Assembly (NCBI GenBank): GCA_002751075.1
Contig: NAOQ01000340.1
Coordinates: 4,933 to 25,860 of the forward strand
Source of the DNA: Ichthyophonus hoferi
Lineage: Eukaryota > Opisthokonta > Ichthyosporea > Ichthyophonida > Ichthyophonidae
Reading direction: 5' to 3'
DNA: 20,928 nucleotides
A program made the position numbers and the translations under genes. Of the stretch, positions 19,288-20,928 are shown piece after piece. The notes under the pieces were generated by a model. The model had not been told where the DNA came from and made no database searches. It was given only the letters and a program-made list of their open reading frames with translations. Each line of letters opens with the position of its first letter. The first letter of the stretch is position 1.

Positions 19288-20928
19288 TTATATGGCAATG
19301 GTATCATTGATATCTGAAGAAGCACCACTAAACTCAACTAGTTGATCTTCTAGTAAAGTATCTGGATTATCTACTTCAACGTATTTGGGAACTATAGACG
19401 TAATATAAAAACAAACATAAATATTAAATTCCGGAATATAACTTTTTATAACTAGTATTGATAATATTATTTTTTATATATGACTAGACAGTTCTTTTAT
19501 CATTGTTTGAATCCGTTTACTTATACTTCTTTCGCTCAAAAAGCAGTTTTGAATAGATTTATTCTGACGAATATGAGCAGACAATTGCACCCATGTTCAA
19601 GGGTTCAAGGATCTAATTTGGTCTTGAATGTTAAAAACTTTTGTTGTATTGAATCCAAACCTATCAAGTACTAACTGATCAATACCTATATAGTATTTAA
19701 TTGAATGTATCATTGGTGTAAGCTATGCTGAGTTGATTGAATTATTAACATTGTGGCACCAAGCTCTAAACCGGTAAGACCTTTCGGCATTTACACAAAA
19801 CTTCCTATCAAACCTAACTAAGAATAAACGTCTTTTCTCTATAATAATAAGTAAACATAATAACAAAGAAAAGAAAAAAATGAACTGTAAAGGTGCAATG
19901 AACGCTTTGGTTCCAACAATTATCCAATTAATTGGTAAATACTGGATTCTGAAGTATTCTATATATAAAATGGTGTATTTAGAAAGTATAAAAGGACTCT
20001 GTCTGAAACAAAATTAGGGGCACTGGATCCTATAATGATACTGAATAAAGGCTATACAGTTTTTATCTTAAATTCTCTGCCTGCAATAGTTGGCTATCGT
20101 CCTGAGCATGGGGGCGAGATAATTTTAATTACTATACAGGCTGTAATTGATAATGAAAACCATACCACAATCAGATAACAACTATAGCACACAGAGATAA
20201 TAACTACCACCCAATGCTGATCATTATTACACAAGCTGAAATTGACAAGGAGGGCATTATACAAAACTATTCATTAAATATTATAACAATCTGCGTTAGT
20301 TCTATAAACTTATCCACGAGCTTCGAGGACTCCAATTAGAAACTGTATAGAAGTGTCTCTTGTTGGGCTAGTGATGGAGGCCGCTCTGAGCTCCGATCTG
20401 CTTTCAATAGAACGTTGAGACGGGAGCGCGGTAAGAGAAGGTGTGTATGATGGTTCTATCCTTAGCTGTTTATAGTAGTCTTCCAATACTTGGAGAATGA
20501 TCTGTGCCTTTATACGCTTAGGTGAAAATGTGGTAATAGCACAGTGTGAACAATTAGTAAGAGATGGTAAGACTGATATTTTAGTTTAGCAGTTGATCGC
20601 TTTTATCAGTATTTAGAACAAATTAAATGCTTTCAATCACCTAACTTTGTGGCAATTAGTAAGATCCTATACGGCTTACTAAAAAATTATTTAAGTATAA
20701 CAAACCTATTTGAGGGCAGTTTTGCTTATATCTACCTATGAAAAATTCATACTATATAGGCAGCAATTTGTTCTTCTAACCTCTGGAAAGATCAGTCAAC
20801 CCTACATATAAGCGTCCTTCCCGGCATGGTTCTCATCTTCATCGCCAAGTCTAACATGGCCCTTTGCAGTATTGTCAGATCGTTATTCCCTAAATTAATC
20901 AATCCGCCTTTTAAGGTGCTAATATTAT
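19288..20928 (-). CDS. 3' part of an unrecognised gene (runs off right edge)
   Basis: Three exons join in phase: 20928(or 20918)-20806, 20572-20318 and 19391-19288, with TAA at 19290-19288. The first reads LINLGNNDLTILQRAMLDL and then MKMRTMPGRTLI. The second is an 85-codon open stretch including QIILQVLEDYYKQLR, then a Ser/Arg-rich part and SIQFLIGVLEA. The last reads PKYVEVDNPDTLLEDQL and ends SSDINDTIAI. The donor at 20317-20312 (GTGGAT) is weak. Alternatively the second exon ends the protein at a TAA at 20312-20310, and the 19391-19288 exon belongs elsewhere. I do not recognise the family. The second exon faintly recalls the region after the MCM AAA+ domain (YY..LR, then IT..R and EAR), but the first exon does not fit MCM. 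Confidence 0.5.
19726..20013 (-). other. 96-codon open stretch with a hydrophobic segment, no ATG start
   Basis: This minus-strand frame is free of stops for 96 codons inside the putative last intron of the right-edge gene. It contains a strongly hydrophobic run (about 25 residues, including FIFFFSLLLCLLIII) followed by basic residues (EKRRLFLVRFDRK), as in a single-pass membrane protein. It has no ATG and no clear splice borders. Chance is possible at this AT content, and an exon of a membrane protein is the alternative. Confidence 0.25.

Noticed and set aside
20318-20572. Assignment of the right-edge gene to the MCM helicases
   Set aside because: The YY..LR, IT..R and EAR pattern is suggestive, but the preceding exon lacks the expected AAA+ features and no Walker or arginine-finger motif is visible.
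1-20928. Viral or LTR-type element, CRISPR array or bacterial operon
   Set aside because: No reverse transcriptase, integrase, capsid or envelope signature and no long terminal repeats were seen. The split genes and GT-AG introns mark a nuclear eukaryotic locus.

Overview
The window is nuclear DNA from a eukaryote. It is strongly AT-rich, every supported gene is split by GT-AG introns (mostly 100-600 bases), and the introns carry long runs of simple repeats. A secreted TSP1 plus spherulin-4 protein next to a divergent RIF1 suggests a unicellular or early-branching eukaryote. I cannot name the lineage from sequence alone. I saw no reverse transcriptase, integrase, LTR or capsid gene, and no tRNA or rRNA.

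Layout, left to right: (1) 82-281, plus strand, the last two exons of an unrecognised gene that enters from the left. (2) 689-4767, plus strand, a complete ten-exon gene of about 420 codons: signal peptide, one thrombospondin type 1 repeat, then a spherulin-4-like domain. (3) 4768-5640, a gap between convergent genes. (4) 18262 down to 6297, minus strand, a gene of about 23 exons for a RIF1-like protein of about 1,486 residues. It has an N-terminal helical-repeat half, a long disordered part with paired PP1-docking motifs (GILK and RVNF), a basic segment and a highly charged tail. Coding-like sequence continues past its stop to 5641, but in frames that shift four times. (5) 18263-19287, AT-rich spacer that must hold the RIF1 promoter. 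(6) 19288-20928, minus strand, the 3' part of an unrecognised gene that runs off the right edge.

The gene models were built by hand. Exons were joined only where GT/AG borders kept the reading frame. Most RIF1 junctions agree in phase, but two short exons (12538-12554 and 11603-11640) are weak. The genes show no obvious shared pathway: one product is secreted, RIF1 is a chromatin and replication-timing factor, and the two edge genes are unknown.

The most unusual features are the excess of CCAAT/ATTGG pentamers across the whole RIF1 locus in exons and introns alike, the four same-direction frame changes after the RIF1 stop, the TSP1 plus spherulin-4 domain pairing, and three perfect TGACGTCA palindromes within 2.7 kb.
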